DNA of 64,000 nt from Eukaryota sp. TZLM1-RC (Eukaryota > Metamonada: BaSk clade): NCBI GenBank assembly GCA_040285825.1, contig JAUPSS010000004.1:1902550-1966549 (forward strand), written 5' to 3'. The notes below the pieces were generated by a model, which did no database searches, was not told where the DNA came from, and worked only from the letters and a program-made list of their open reading frames with translations. The stretch's first letter is position 1, and each line of letters starts with the position of its first letter. Shown piece after piece: positions 30,600-42,032 of the stretch. The position numbers and the translations under genes were made by a program.

Positions 30600-31737
30600 C
30601 ATTCGAGCAACCGTCTACTCAATGGTTAAACATTCAGATGTGATACTCAAATTGAGAGAAACTGCTGACAAATTTCTACAGTTACGTATTCACACCACTT
30701 GTTGCTTATAGCTGTATTTACAGTCTCGTTTTGAACGTAATTTTATACCAACACGAATATCTGCCCAGTTATATGAATCATTAATGGCAGGAATCCGTTA
30801 TATTTCAGCTGAGTATTATGGGCAAAAAATAGTGAAACCAAAAAGTGCATTTTCACAGGATTTTGAAGACTTTATTTATGGTGAAGGAGTTTATACTTTA
30901 AGAACTACCTTTGAGCGACAAAAGTTAAACAAAACATTGAGTTATCTTGATCACTTAAGACACAAACCTGAACAGTTTTCACGATTTCCATCTGATGGCT
31001 TCAGTAGACCGACTGAGTCCATGGTCCCAGTGATGTTTGCCAATTTTGAGAATAATTTGAAATTAAATTATGAAAAACATATTACTCGATTTATTAATGT
31101 TTATTTTGACAAACCAGATGTGGAAAATGTGTTAGCAGAAATGCACAAGCTGGGTGGATACTCCAAGCCATTATCTACAATTGTTTCACTTTATAGATTT
31201 AGGCTTCGTCAATTCAATAACTTGTTTTTGGTTGATGACAGAGGTGGCTTGGATTCTTTGTTACAATATCCTGAAAATATTTCAGACCTTCTGAATGATG
31301 AATTTTTCGATTTATGTGAACAATATGATATAAGAATTGATGAACTGAGAGACATATTTGAAGGTCTTATTGAGCCATTAACCTGCCAAAATGAAAATTT
31401 GGGCAGTGACGAGAATTTAGTTGATAACATATTTCCAGTGGACATACATTTTCTTGCAGACGCTGTTGAAAAAGATCCTCAAATATTCCTAAAACCAGCA
31501 ATTACAATTGCCCAATATTTCTCAAGTAGAGAGAAAAACCTTATCATATTTGTCCTGTTTCAACAACATTATCCACATAGATGGATTTAATATTGCAGTA
31601 GAATTTGTTCGTCGGGATTTACAAGGTTAGAAATGTAAGCCAGACAACAAGGCTAGTATTTCGGATTTATATAATGATGATGTCGATGTTGATACTTTTC
31701 AAGGCAGACGAATTGTTGTTTGTGATCATAGATAGTT
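30600..31737 (+). pseudogene. Fanzor N-terminal half, lineage Fz-D, ending at RuvC-I
   Basis: The 268-codon frame (30784-31590) plus flanking readings resemble the helical N-terminus of large Fanzors: TIRATVYSMVKHSDVILKL upstream, then NFENNLKLNYEKHITRFINV and EKDPQIFLKPAITIAQYF. After a one-base frame change the sequence reads IIHIDGFNIAVEFVRRDL, the xDG strand that precedes the nuclease in Fz-A (SSNGLSLRF) and Fz-B (KTNGNELLL). It then reads DVDTFQGRRIVVCDHR and stops, just at the RuvC-I aspartate. The entire nuclease half is missing; 92 bp later RUVBL2 begins. The call depends on this motif order and is moderately secure. Confidence 0.5.
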
Positions 31738-31763
31738 TTTGTAATTATTCCGCACGAAAATAG

Positions 31764-33161
<1,398 letters not shown>

Positions 33162-33355
33162 ATTTGATACATTGGTGTTTTTTAGTACTTGCACTTTGCA
33201 TTCATAAAGTTGGAATTGAATTTTTTTGTAATTTTGTGATTGGAACAGGAATGATTCTTAATAATGAATTAAAATTCCACATTGTTGTGACCTCATTTGA
33301 TGATGTTTTGAATGTTGTTGATGTTGTAACAGTGGGTGTTTAAAAGAAAAATGTC

Positions 33356-33650
33356 TTGAAAAATGCACTATCTGAAGTATCCACCTTGACGTTTCAGAAT
33401 TGTAAACGGAAGAAATATGCAAATCCTCTGAAAGAATTGAAACATGTTCACCATGCGGATTACCACATTTGTCCAATTGCTTTATCTTTGTATGGACGTC
33501 TTGGAGAAACTGCCATGAATTTTGATGATGATTTTGAAAATCTGGTAAAAAGAAGAATGAATAAGCGTTTTGACCATCGTTTGTGGTTAAATCGTATTGT
33601 TTTTTTATTTCTAAAACAATTCCTAATATGTTTTCGAATGCTCTGACGTC
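33356..33650 (+). mobile_element. LINE endonuclease C-terminal fragment
   Basis: The plus-strand frame reads KRKKYANPLKEL then YHICPIALSLYGRLGETA and a helix with RMNKRFDHRLWLNRIV. These match the K-x-KY helix, the P-x-x-x-S-x-x-G strand and the RFD-x-x-LWR helix of the LINE-A and LINE-C endonuclease tails. It is a third, divergent relic. It lies between RUVBL2 and the coiled-coil gene. Confidence 0.5.
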
Positions 33651-33847
33651 TGTCAGTGCACATTACGAAGACATTGCTGTTGTACGGTTTGAAGGTGTGG
33701 AAGTTTGTTTTGAAGATACTGATTTCTACTTTGTCGTTTTGAAAATTGATTTGGAATACCAACAGAATTTGATTTTGCAATTGGAACACTCACACTCATC
33801 TCTTCTTCACAATAATACTCTATTCGGTATTGTTGTGTTGATAACCA
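33651..33847. repeat. ancient repeat segment and promoter of next gene
   Basis: The stretch TGTTTTGAAGATACTGATTT (33,711-33,730) recurs with few changes at about 41,882 (TGTTTTGAAGATATTGATTT), followed in both by a similar TCTAGTTTATTGTT / TCTACTTTGTCGTT. Both sit in otherwise empty spacers, so an old dispersed repeat is likely. No gene is supported. Confidence 0.4.
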
Positions 33848-35755
33848 ATGTCCGCAGACCACGTATCTCCTTCCTTTCAAAACTCTCGTCGATATTCATC
33901 TGTCGATAACTTTCTCTCATCTGGAACTTTTCGCTCTGATGAAGACCCTTCCCAGCTTCGGACACGTCTCAACCAAGTCCAACAAGAACTGATTGATCTG
34001 AAGAAACGCTATGCTTCTGATAACGCGTATGCTAGAACCAGAGTCAAGGAGTTTCAACTCGCTCTAGAAGAAAGAGACTCCATTATTTCATCTCTCCACA
34101 ACGATATAACTCGACTCCGAAACAGTGTTGACAATAGAGAGGATATAGTCAAGAAGCGTTACCTAGAGCAGATTAGCCAGTTGAATTCAGAAAACAGGGA
34201 ACTCAAGAATGAATTTTATGACATTTCAGAACTCAGTACGAAACTTCAACACACAACTAATGCCGCGGAGTGCTTAAGGAAGGAAGTCGGCGAATTGAAA
34301 ACATTATTAAGAAAAAGAGAAGAAGAGAATTCCAATTTAATTGTTGAAAATGAAGAATTAAAAACTAATAGACTCAAGTCTGAAGATCTTATCAAGGGTC
34401 TTTTGGCTGAACTAAAGAAAGTGAAAAGGAACAGTTTTGAATTATCAAATCAGAAACACTTATTAACCCAATTCATTAATAGTTCTTCTCTTTTTACCTC
34501 TGTTTTTAATAACTTTTTGGTTGAATTAAATGGTAAACCTCAAGAAAGTTGTCGTAAAATCACCTTAAAGTCAGTCGCCATTGGAGTTTACGCAGCAGTT
34601 GTTCTTTCTAAAGGAAACAGGCAAGCAGTCAGTCAAATTGATGTTACCAGTGAATCACTTGCCTCTATTTTGAACTCTGGTCAAGAAAATTCTCGCATTT
34701 TGAACCAAATTCTTCAACTTTCAAAGGGTCATTATTTGAGACTTGGATTCAGTTCTCGATTCACAAGTTCGAACCAGTTCAAAATTCAAGACATTTTGAG
34801 CTCAATCAAATCACTAAGGTCAAAACTCTTGACCAGTGAAGACCAAGTTTCTTCTCTCTTAGCGCAGTTATCTGAAGAACAATCACTATTATCTTTTGAA
34901 AAACAACGTACTGTCTCTTTAGCGGCTTCCTTGGCAAAATCACAAGAATTAGCCAATCATCTGTCCAAAAATATAGAGAAGTTACAAAATGAACAATCAA
35001 ATTCGTGTCCTCTCGACAAGTATAATGAACTGGTTGCCGTCTGTCATGATCTCGAATCCCAAAATTCTAAATTGTCATCAGAAACAGGTCAATTAGCTTC
35101 AAATATTTCAGTTATGGAAGCCGAAATTAATGCTCAAAAAACGGTCATTGAACAAGAACAGGAGAGTAAAAACACTTTGCTAAATAAAATTAAAGAATAT
35201 GAATCAAGAATTTCCCAACTTGATACTACCGTCACCTCACTTGAGCACCACACAGATAACCTAATGGCCAAGTGTCTAGGGTCTGAAGAAGAAGTAGCCA
35301 AATATTCATCTTCTAACGAGGTGTTAACAGAGCAACTGAACGAGAGATCGAAAATGATTGAAGAGCTTAAAAATGAGCTGTCAGTCGTCAAAAGTCGTTT
35401 GACTTCTACTGACCAGGAAATCCTAAACAGAGACCAGAAAATTAAGATGTTGTCTTCGATACTTGATCAAAAAACACGTGATCTCGACATCACCAATGAT
35501 CTTTTGGAGAAGAAATCTCAAGAACTTGAGCAAGCTATTGATATGACCAGATCGTTAAGCCAGGCATCACGGAAATATGCAAAAATTTCCCCAAGCACCC
35601 CCCAAAGTAATGTTTTTTCTACCAAGGATTCTTTTGTTTCTCCCACTGATGATGCATATACAGAGCGTATCCCTGCTTCTAATGATTTCAAAGATGATTC
35701 TCTATGTGAAGAGGTAGAAGAATTAAAAAGACTGGTTAAGAGTGTGGATTGGTAG
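33848..35755 (+). CDS. long coiled-coil protein, unknown
   Basis: 635 residues from the ATG at 33848. The first 35 are Ser-rich. Residues about 40-215 and 300-560 are almost continuous heptads rich in Leu, Glu, Lys, Gln and Ser, interrupted by a less regular patch (about 215-300) that contains KSVAIGVYAAVVLSKGN, possibly a small globular or dimer-breaking element. The tail is Ser/Pro-rich and ends with a short leucine-bearing helix. Such proteins build centrosomal, basal-body or vesicle-tether structures. No family-specific motif is seen and coiled coils align promiscuously, so no name is offered. TAG stop; AATAAA follows at about 35,800. Confidence 0.75.
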   Translation: MSADHVSPSFQNSRRYSSVDNFLSSGTFRSDEDPSQLRTRLNQVQQELIDLKKRYASDNAYARTRVKEFQLALEERDSIISSLHNDITRLRNSVDNREDIVKKRYLEQISQLNSENRELKNEFYDISELSTKLQHTTNAAECLRKEVGELKTLLRKREEENSNLIVENEELKTNRLKSEDLIKGLLAELKKVKRNSFELSNQKHLLTQFINSSSLFTSVFNNFLVELNGKPQESCRKITLKSVAIGVYAAVVLSKGNRQAVSQIDVTSESLASILNSGQENSRILNQILQLSKGHYLRLGFSSRFTSSNQFKIQDILSSIKSLRSKLLTSEDQVSSLLAQLSEEQSLLSFEKQRTVSLAASLAKSQELANHLSKNIEKLQNEQSNSCPLDKYNELVAVCHDLESQNSKLSSETGQLASNISVMEAEINAQKTVIEQEQESKNTLLNKIKEYESRISQLDTTVTSLEHHTDNLMAKCLGSEEEVAKYSSSNEVLTEQLNERSKMIEELKNELSVVKSRLTSTDQEILNRDQKIKMLSSILDQKTRDLDITNDLLEKKSQELEQAIDMTRSLSQASRKYAKISPSTPQSNVFSTKDSFVSPTDDAYTERIPASNDFKDDSLCEEVEELKRLVKSVDW

Positions 35756-36530
35756 CTTGGGTTGTACTCTCAGCCGATTTTGTGATTTCTTCTGTATTTA
35801 ATTAATAAAAATGTAAATTATTAGAAAGTATTAGATTGTTGTTTTAAATATTCATCAGACAATTATTCCAATTATTCCTAATGAATCAACCCCTGAATTC
35901 AATAATTCAAAACAAGGTTAAACCACTTTAATTAATTAATTAGGAAGATATTGCATCCATAATACTTCAGACTCTTAAGTAATACTCCATCTAATTCAAA
36001 AGATTTTTTTAAAAAGAGTCATGCTAAACAATATAAAAACCAATGAAAGCCAGTTTTCATTATTTAAATCACCCTCGCTAATGTTTGTTATTTCTCCATT
36101 TCGTTTTTGCATTTCTATAGTTATTTTGATTTCAACGTTTGGGTGTCAAAGGACACGGTTAGAAAACATCTCAAACGCTATTAATTATGTAGCTCCTTCA
36201 TAAAAATATGAAGTGTTTCTGTTAAACATTAGAAATCTATCAACCATGTTGTAGAGGTGGACAATACTGAATCCAAACGTTGTCAAAAAACATCGTAGAT
36301 GAAGATGTTATTGAAACAACTTTTTCTTAAAGATGATGATTATGAATGTAGTGATGAGTGTAAAAAATTAAGCTGCCGTTTTTGATAAGATTTATGTGGT
36401 AGACGATGATGATGTGGGAGTCGAAAATAATGAACATATCATAGAAAAAGAGCAATAATAGAAATAAGAGAAACAAATTAGAAATGAAAAATAATCCAAA
36501 TGTGATACTGGCATAATTTGTTATCAACAG
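35756..36530. other. intergenic spacer
   Basis: No gene seen. AT-rich, with ATTAATTAATTA runs at about 35,930. The right end is the promoter/5' flank of the ankyrin gene. The short frames present show no coding bias. Confidence 0.3.
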
Positions 36531-39500
36531 ATGCCCCACATCGACAACCCCTCAGTTCCAAAAATACTACTTGCTGCTTCTACAGGGGATAAGCGTCTGG
36601 TTACAGAACTTCTATCTCTAGGCCATTCTATATCTTCAACTGATGATAATGGACGTACAGCACTACACTACGCTTCTTCTGAAAATCATTCTGATCTCAT
36701 CCCTCTTCTTCTCTCTCCCAAATACTCTAAATCCGCTGATCCAGACCCTCAGGACAATTCTGGCATTACACCGTTGCATATTGCATGTAGAGATGGTCAT
36801 ATTCAAACTGTCAAAGCTCTGGCCAATGCTGGCTGTGACCTCAACGTTAGAGACAATCGTGGTTTTTCTCCTCTACACTTTGCTTGTTCTGGACCAGAAC
36901 TCTCTCTCCCAGTATTGGACTTTCTAATTGACAACATCTACATCAACGTTAGAGAAGCTGTGGGCAACACCCCTCTTCATCTGGCTGTTTCCCAATCCAA
37001 TATTAACCTAGTCACACACTTACTTGCACAGGGAGCTTCTCCAAATGAGGTCAACCATGATGGGAGATCTCCTCTGCATTTGGCTAGTGAAATAGATGAG
37101 CCAAAGATTGTTGAGTTGATCGTTTCATGTGATTTAACCAACTTGTACCTTCCAACCAAGACTGGGGAGACGTGTTTACACGTGGCAGCTCAAAAAGGAA
37201 ACTTAGATAACGTGAGGGTCATTTTAGATTGCCAATCTGATGGAAAAACTGATAGCAAGTCTCTACTTGTCAACACCATTAATGAGCTTGATGGTTTTTT
37301 GGCTATTCACTATGCGGTGGAAAAAGGCTTTATTAAAGTAACTGGGTTACTATTGAAATACGCTCAATCAACAATCAAAAATGCACGTGATAAGGAGTTA
37401 AAAACGCCTTTACATCATGCTGTAATCAATGAGCATATCAATTTGATTGATCTATTGATCGATTCAGGAGCTGATGTCAAATCATTAGATGACCAAAAAA
37501 AGACCCCCATTCATTGGTCAACTAGTTTCAACTTTCATCACGTTTCCAAGTTGTTTTTAAAAGTCAATCAAAGTCAATTGGTTATTTTGGACTTTCAAGA
37601 TTCTTCAGGTAATACTCCAGTCCATTATTTAGCTCTCAATAACGACGAGGAATTAATTAAAAAGTTCTTTAAGTTATATAGCTTTAATTGCTCACTAAAA
37701 AATGAGGAAGATCTCTCAGTTTTGGATATTACTGCTAAGAACGCCAATCTTTCACTCCTATCATTTTTGATTGAGAATGCCACGTCATCAGATCAGAAAT
37801 CACAAGACTCTTCCGCCCTTATGCATGCCGCCAGGTCGGGTAGTGATGATTGTGTTTTAAAGTTGCTAAAAGCTGGATATTCTCCTAATTTTTTCAACAA
37901 TGAAGGTTTCACTCCATTACTAATTGCCCTTAAATGCAAATTTTCTAATATCGTGTCACTTCTCCTCTCCTTCAAAGTCAATGTTAATGTGAAGGACCCT
38001 GATCAGCTCACCCCTCTTCACTATGCCATCAGCAGTGGTCAAGGGGTGGTGGTAAACAAGTTGTTAGTCCACGGAGCAGCTTTGAATGGGAAAGAAGCAG
38101 TTGATGGTGATTTGACGTCGCCTCTTCATCTAGCAATCAAAGTAAGACACGATGGAATAGTACAAACTTTGCTACAATCAAAAGCAAGTACATTAGCCAG
38201 AGACTCTTTTGGCAACACTCCACTTCATTTAGCTTGTTCCAATGGTTATTCCGAAGCTGTTCCCTGGATAGTTCAATTTGGAAATAAAGAATTAATTAAT
38301 TCCAAGAATAATAGAGGGGAATTTCCTTTGTTTTTAGCTTGTAAGGAAGGGTTTATTGGCATTGTTGAATATTTAACAAATTCAAATGCTGATTGTTTAT
38401 TAAAAAATATGGATGGCTTAACAGCTGGTTTTGTTGCCGTCTTAAATGGTAGAAATCAAGTTCTTTCTTATTTAATCAAACACGAATTAATTGATGTAAA
38501 TGACAAGTACTTAACCGGTCTTAATCAAGAATCAAATTATCAATCATTTGAAGTCAATTCCGGACTTGTCAAGGGTGATACTCTTCTCCATGCCGCCATT
38601 AGGCAAGGTTTTGTTGAAACTGTTCAAGCATTAATTGACCACAAGGCTGATCTTTGCTCGACTAACAGAAGGGGATCAACACCTCTTCATGTGGCTGTTG
38701 AATTAAAAAAGTATGAATTAATTAGGCTACTGCTGTGTAATGGTGCCAATCAGTTCGTTGTAGATAAAGATCATGACATTCCATTAACTATTGCCACCAA
38801 GATGTCAGATCTTGATGCCATGGATCTTTTACTTGAATCGTCAGTCAAACCACCCAAAAAGTATTTGTTAAAAGCATTACAACTTGCTACTATTAATAAT
38901 GATGAAAAGGCCGCTTCTGTTTTGTTTTTGAGTGGAATTCAATCTGATGATGATCTTCATATGAGCAAAGATCCATTGAGGGAAAGAATCAGAAATAAAG
39001 GTCAAAAAGACCAGAATTTTGATGAAAATGACGTATCACCTCTGCATATTGCTTGCAAATTTGGTCTTGACAAAATAGTGGTTAATTTACTTTCAATATT
39101 TGGAGCCGATCCAAATTCAATCGATTCTGATGGCAATTCACCCCTGCATTTGATATCTCTTTCCGGTAATTATTCATTAGCTTTAGAAGTTTTGAAAAGA
39201 GGGGGTAATTTAAATCTTCAAGATGGAAAAGGAAAGACTCCATTGATGATCGCAGTCGAAAACAATCATTTTGATTACTGCTTGACAATCATCAACGAAT
39301 CAGAACCATTGATCAATGTAGATATTCGTGATGAAGAAGGCAACACTTTGCTTCATTACATCGCAATTTACGGTAATGATCAACTTTGTGTGAAACTTCT
39401 TTCAATGGGTGCTTATGCTAATGCTCAGAACGACAAGAAAAGAACCCCAGTTCACTTGGCTTGTTCAAGGGGCAATGGTTCAATTTTTCATTTATTGATC

Positions 39501-40922
39501 CGTAATTCAGGTGATTTTCTGCAGAAATGTGAAAATGGGGTTTCAGGGGTTCATTTTGCTGCTCAAAAGGGCCACTCTAATATCATCAAACTCATGGTTC
39601 AATTCAATAAAGAACTTCTTTCAGCTGATCACTTTGGGAACACATCTTTAATGTACGCAGCCCAGTCCAACGCTAAGTCATTTGGGATGATACTTGGTGT
39701 TGTTGAATCCCTTGATCAAGTGATATCCACCAACAAACAAAAGATGAACATTCTCCACTTTGCTGCTAGTGGAAATGACTCTGAAGTAGTAGACTTGATC
39801 TTGGCAAAGCTTGATGAATTCAACAAGGTTTTAAAAACAAATATTAAAGCCAGAATGCCTGAATTAATTCAATTCATTAATAATAAAGATGCTTTTGGAT
39901 TCACACCTCTCCAAATAGCTGCTTCTAAAGGAAATGATCTCATCTTGTCAAGGTTGGCAAGTTCTCCAAATATTGACATTAATTCTCAATCTAAAAGGTC
40001 TGGCAAAGTCACTGCTCTCCATTTGACTTTCAACGACTCTCTACTGACGAACAAAGACTCAGAAGCTCGGTTTTTCAATTGTAGGAAGATTTTACTGAAT
40101 GCTGGAGCTAAGTTAAATTTAGTTGATGCTGAAGGGAACTCTGTTTTGCACTATGCAGCAGAAAGAAAAGATTTTAGGTCTGCTTTTCTATTTATTTCTT
40201 ATGGAGCCGATCCCACAGTTCAAAATAAGTTTGAAAAATCACCGTTTATGTTACTTTCTCCCTCTATTATTGAGAAATTTTTACCAAGATGGAGAGAAGA
40301 CTTTACAGAGAAGGTTACTCTCAGGACTTTTGTTGACCAATCAAACATAGTCCCTGCTTCCTCACCAATTGAACTGCTACATAGATCATGTACTGGAAAT
40401 GTTGTAGATCGTGATGAAGATGGAATTGAAGAACTTTTATTATCAGAACCTGTCACATCTTTTAATTCTCTTTTTCAGCAACTATCTGCCCTTTATTGTG
40501 TAATGCTAAATTGTCTAAAAGAAAAGAAAACGCCCCAAAGTGGTTCCTTTTTTGCGTCGAGGTTGTATGACAAACCAACAATTGGTTTTCCATTAGTTGT
40601 TCTGGATAACTATGTTCCTTTTTCAAACGGTGATGACGTCACCAAAATAAAGAAGAACACGTTTACAGTTTCACATATTTCAGTCAAAAACGTGGGTGAC
40701 GGAGAGGCAACTATCAAATTTGTCCTTCCACCAGTCAATTCTTCTTTTCTTTTAGAAGTCGATCCCCTAGTTTGTGTTATTAAACCACGAAGTTCTACTG
40801 ATGTAAGATTTTCGCTAAAGATGAGACAATTGGGCAAACTACGAGACGTGATCTACTTGGATGTTTCTGGGGGTATGCGAATAATGATGCCAATCAGAAT
40901 TGATTGTTTGATTGATTCATGA
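36531..40922 (+). CDS. giant ankyrin-repeat protein with C-terminal ASH/MSP-like Ig domain
   Basis: 1,463 residues from the ATG at 36531. About 35 ankyrin repeats run from residue ~10 to ~1250, with the usual G-x-TPLHxA-x-x-G and LLxxGA signatures (for example GRTALHYASSENHSDLIPLL). The last ~110 residues are different: HISVKNVGDGEATIKFVLPP, then VDPLVCVIKPRSSTDVRFSL, the strand pattern of ASH/MSP/PapD-type immunoglobulin folds found in ciliary and centrosomal proteins. Ankyrin plus ASH suggests a ciliary or cytoskeletal scaffold, which is inference. No membrane segment, kinase or channel domain is present. Single exon. AATAAA 65 nt after the stop. Confidence 0.85.
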   Translation: MPHIDNPSVPKILLAASTGDKRLVTELLSLGHSISSTDDNGRTALHYASSENHSDLIPLLLSPKYSKSADPDPQDNSGITPLHIACRDGHIQTVKALANAGCDLNVRDNRGFSPLHFACSGPELSLPVLDFLIDNIYINVREAVGNTPLHLAVSQSNINLVTHLLAQGASPNEVNHDGRSPLHLASEIDEPKIVELIVSCDLTNLYLPTKTGETCLHVAAQKGNLDNVRVILDCQSDGKTDSKSLLVNTINELDGFLAIHYAVEKGFIKVTGLLLKYAQSTIKNARDKELKTPLHHAVINEHINLIDLLIDSGADVKSLDDQKKTPIHWSTSFNFHHVSKLFLKVNQSQLVILDFQDSSGNTPVHYLALNNDEELIKKFFKLYSFNCSLKNEEDLSVLDITAKNANLSLLSFLIENATSSDQKSQDSSALMHAARSGSDDCVLKLLKAGYSPNFFNNEGFTPLLIALKCKFSNIVSLLLSFKVNVNVKDPDQLTPLHYAISSGQGVVVNKLLVHGAALNGKEAVDGDLTSPLHLAIKVRHDGIVQTLLQSKASTLARDSFGNTPLHLACSNGYSEAVPWIVQFGNKELINSKNNRGEFPLFLACKEGFIGIVEYLTNSNADCLLKNMDGLTAGFVAVLNGRNQVLSYLIKHELIDVNDKYLTGLNQESNYQSFEVNSGLVKGDTLLHAAIRQGFVETVQALIDHKADLCSTNRRGSTPLHVAVELKKYELIRLLLCNGANQFVVDKDHDIPLTIATKMSDLDAMDLLLESSVKPPKKYLLKALQLATINNDEKAASVLFLSGIQSDDDLHMSKDPLRERIRNKGQKDQNFDENDVSPLHIACKFGLDKIVVNLLSIFGADPNSIDSDGNSPLHLISLSGNYSLALEVLKRGGNLNLQDGKGKTPLMIAVENNHFDYCLTIINESEPLINVDIRDEEGNTLLHYIAIYGNDQLCVKLLSMGAYANAQNDKKRTPVHLACSRGNGSIFHLLIRNSGDFLQKCENGVSGVHFAAQKGHSNIIKLMVQFNKELLSADHFGNTSLMYAAQSNAKSFGMILGVVESLDQVISTNKQKMNILHFAASGNDSEVVDLILAKLDEFNKVLKTNIKARMPELIQFINNKDAFGFTPLQIAASKGNDLILSRLASSPNIDINSQSKRSGKVTALHLTFNDSLLTNKDSEARFFNCRKILLNAGAKLNLVDAEGNSVLHYAAERKDFRSAFLFISYGADPTVQNKFEKSPFMLLSPSIIEKFLPRWREDFTEKVTLRTFVDQSNIVPASSPIELLHRSCTGNVVDRDEDGIEELLLSEPVTSFNSLFQQLSALYCVMLNCLKEKKTPQSGSFFASRLYDKPTIGFPLVVLDNYVPFSNGDDVTKIKKNTFTVSHISVKNVGDGEATIKFVLPPVNSSFLLEVDPLVCVIKPRSSTDVRFSLKMRQLGKLRDVIYLDVSGGMRIMMPIRIDCLIDS

Positions 40923-42032
40923 TTACTGGATTTTGGTCCATGTTGTATTTGTAACTTTCATTTGTATCATAGACATTGGAGGGAAATAAAAATGTTTAAT
41001 TTTTGTATTCTGGGGTGTATTGATTACTTATACATCTATTGAAATCTACATCAAAGATATCAATGTATTGTTCGATTGCTTTTTGTTGCTATTAATACCT
41101 GCACATGTTGTTTAATACATCAATCACATCATGTATGATTTAGTCCAAATGATTGAGGCTGTCCAAAGTTCGTTCGATTTAAAAACCAAAAAAAAAGAAA
41201 AATTTATGTTTGATAACCGTGTACAGAATCTGCACTGCTTCTACATAGTTAAGCCAACATGGACATTATGTTTGCTTCCTCAGTAAAAGTCTTGAAAAGC
41301 CAACGGTACTGAATGAGAAGTAGACCATTACCTTAATGGCAATGGTGCCATCTCCGACATTCAGTAATTAAACCTTCTGAAATCAGTAGTTTTGTGTTAT
41401 ACAGATATTCAATAAGTGGAAGAACGTTAGTTGTATCTCTCAATCTCAAAGGATGAAGCTCTTATGGATGCAAATGGTGAGTACGACATCTGTGGTCAAA
41501 ATTAAATAATCTATAAGAAATTCAATTTCTTGATTTTTGAAACACAGAACAGCTTCTCAGTGCATAACACTGCTATAATAAGAAATGTAAAATTGCATAG
41601 TCAAATTCTTAGAAGAATTGCACAGTCACAAGAGCTGGAATGTATTCATCTGAATAACAGTTAGGTTCGACTAGTATAGGAAAATGCACTCACTCAATCA
41701 AGTCTTTGCAGAAGATTGATTCAAAATTCAAGAAGGGAATAAGTATTTCCTAGTGTTTCAGTTAATGAGTCAACCCTATTTAGAAATTTCTTGTTTTAGT
41801 TGCACAGTACAAAGCAAATAGGATGTGTGATGAATAGTATCAATACTGAATTTAATTACAAACTATCAGTTGGAGCATGTTTTGAAGATATTGATTTCTA
41901 GTTTATTGTTGGAAAAATAATAAAAAAACCCAATAAAGGTTTTCAAAAAGAATTCCTGACAGGGGGGCAAGACAATCGGATATTTCACGGGTTTGATTTT
42001 ATCAAAGGAATAATATAAAGATGTACATAACT
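40923..42032. other. 1.1-kb intergenic spacer
   Basis: No gene supported. It includes the repeat shared with 33.7 kb (at about 41,875-41,920). Short, stop-broken readings only. The 3' flanks of both neighbours lie here. Confidence 0.35.
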
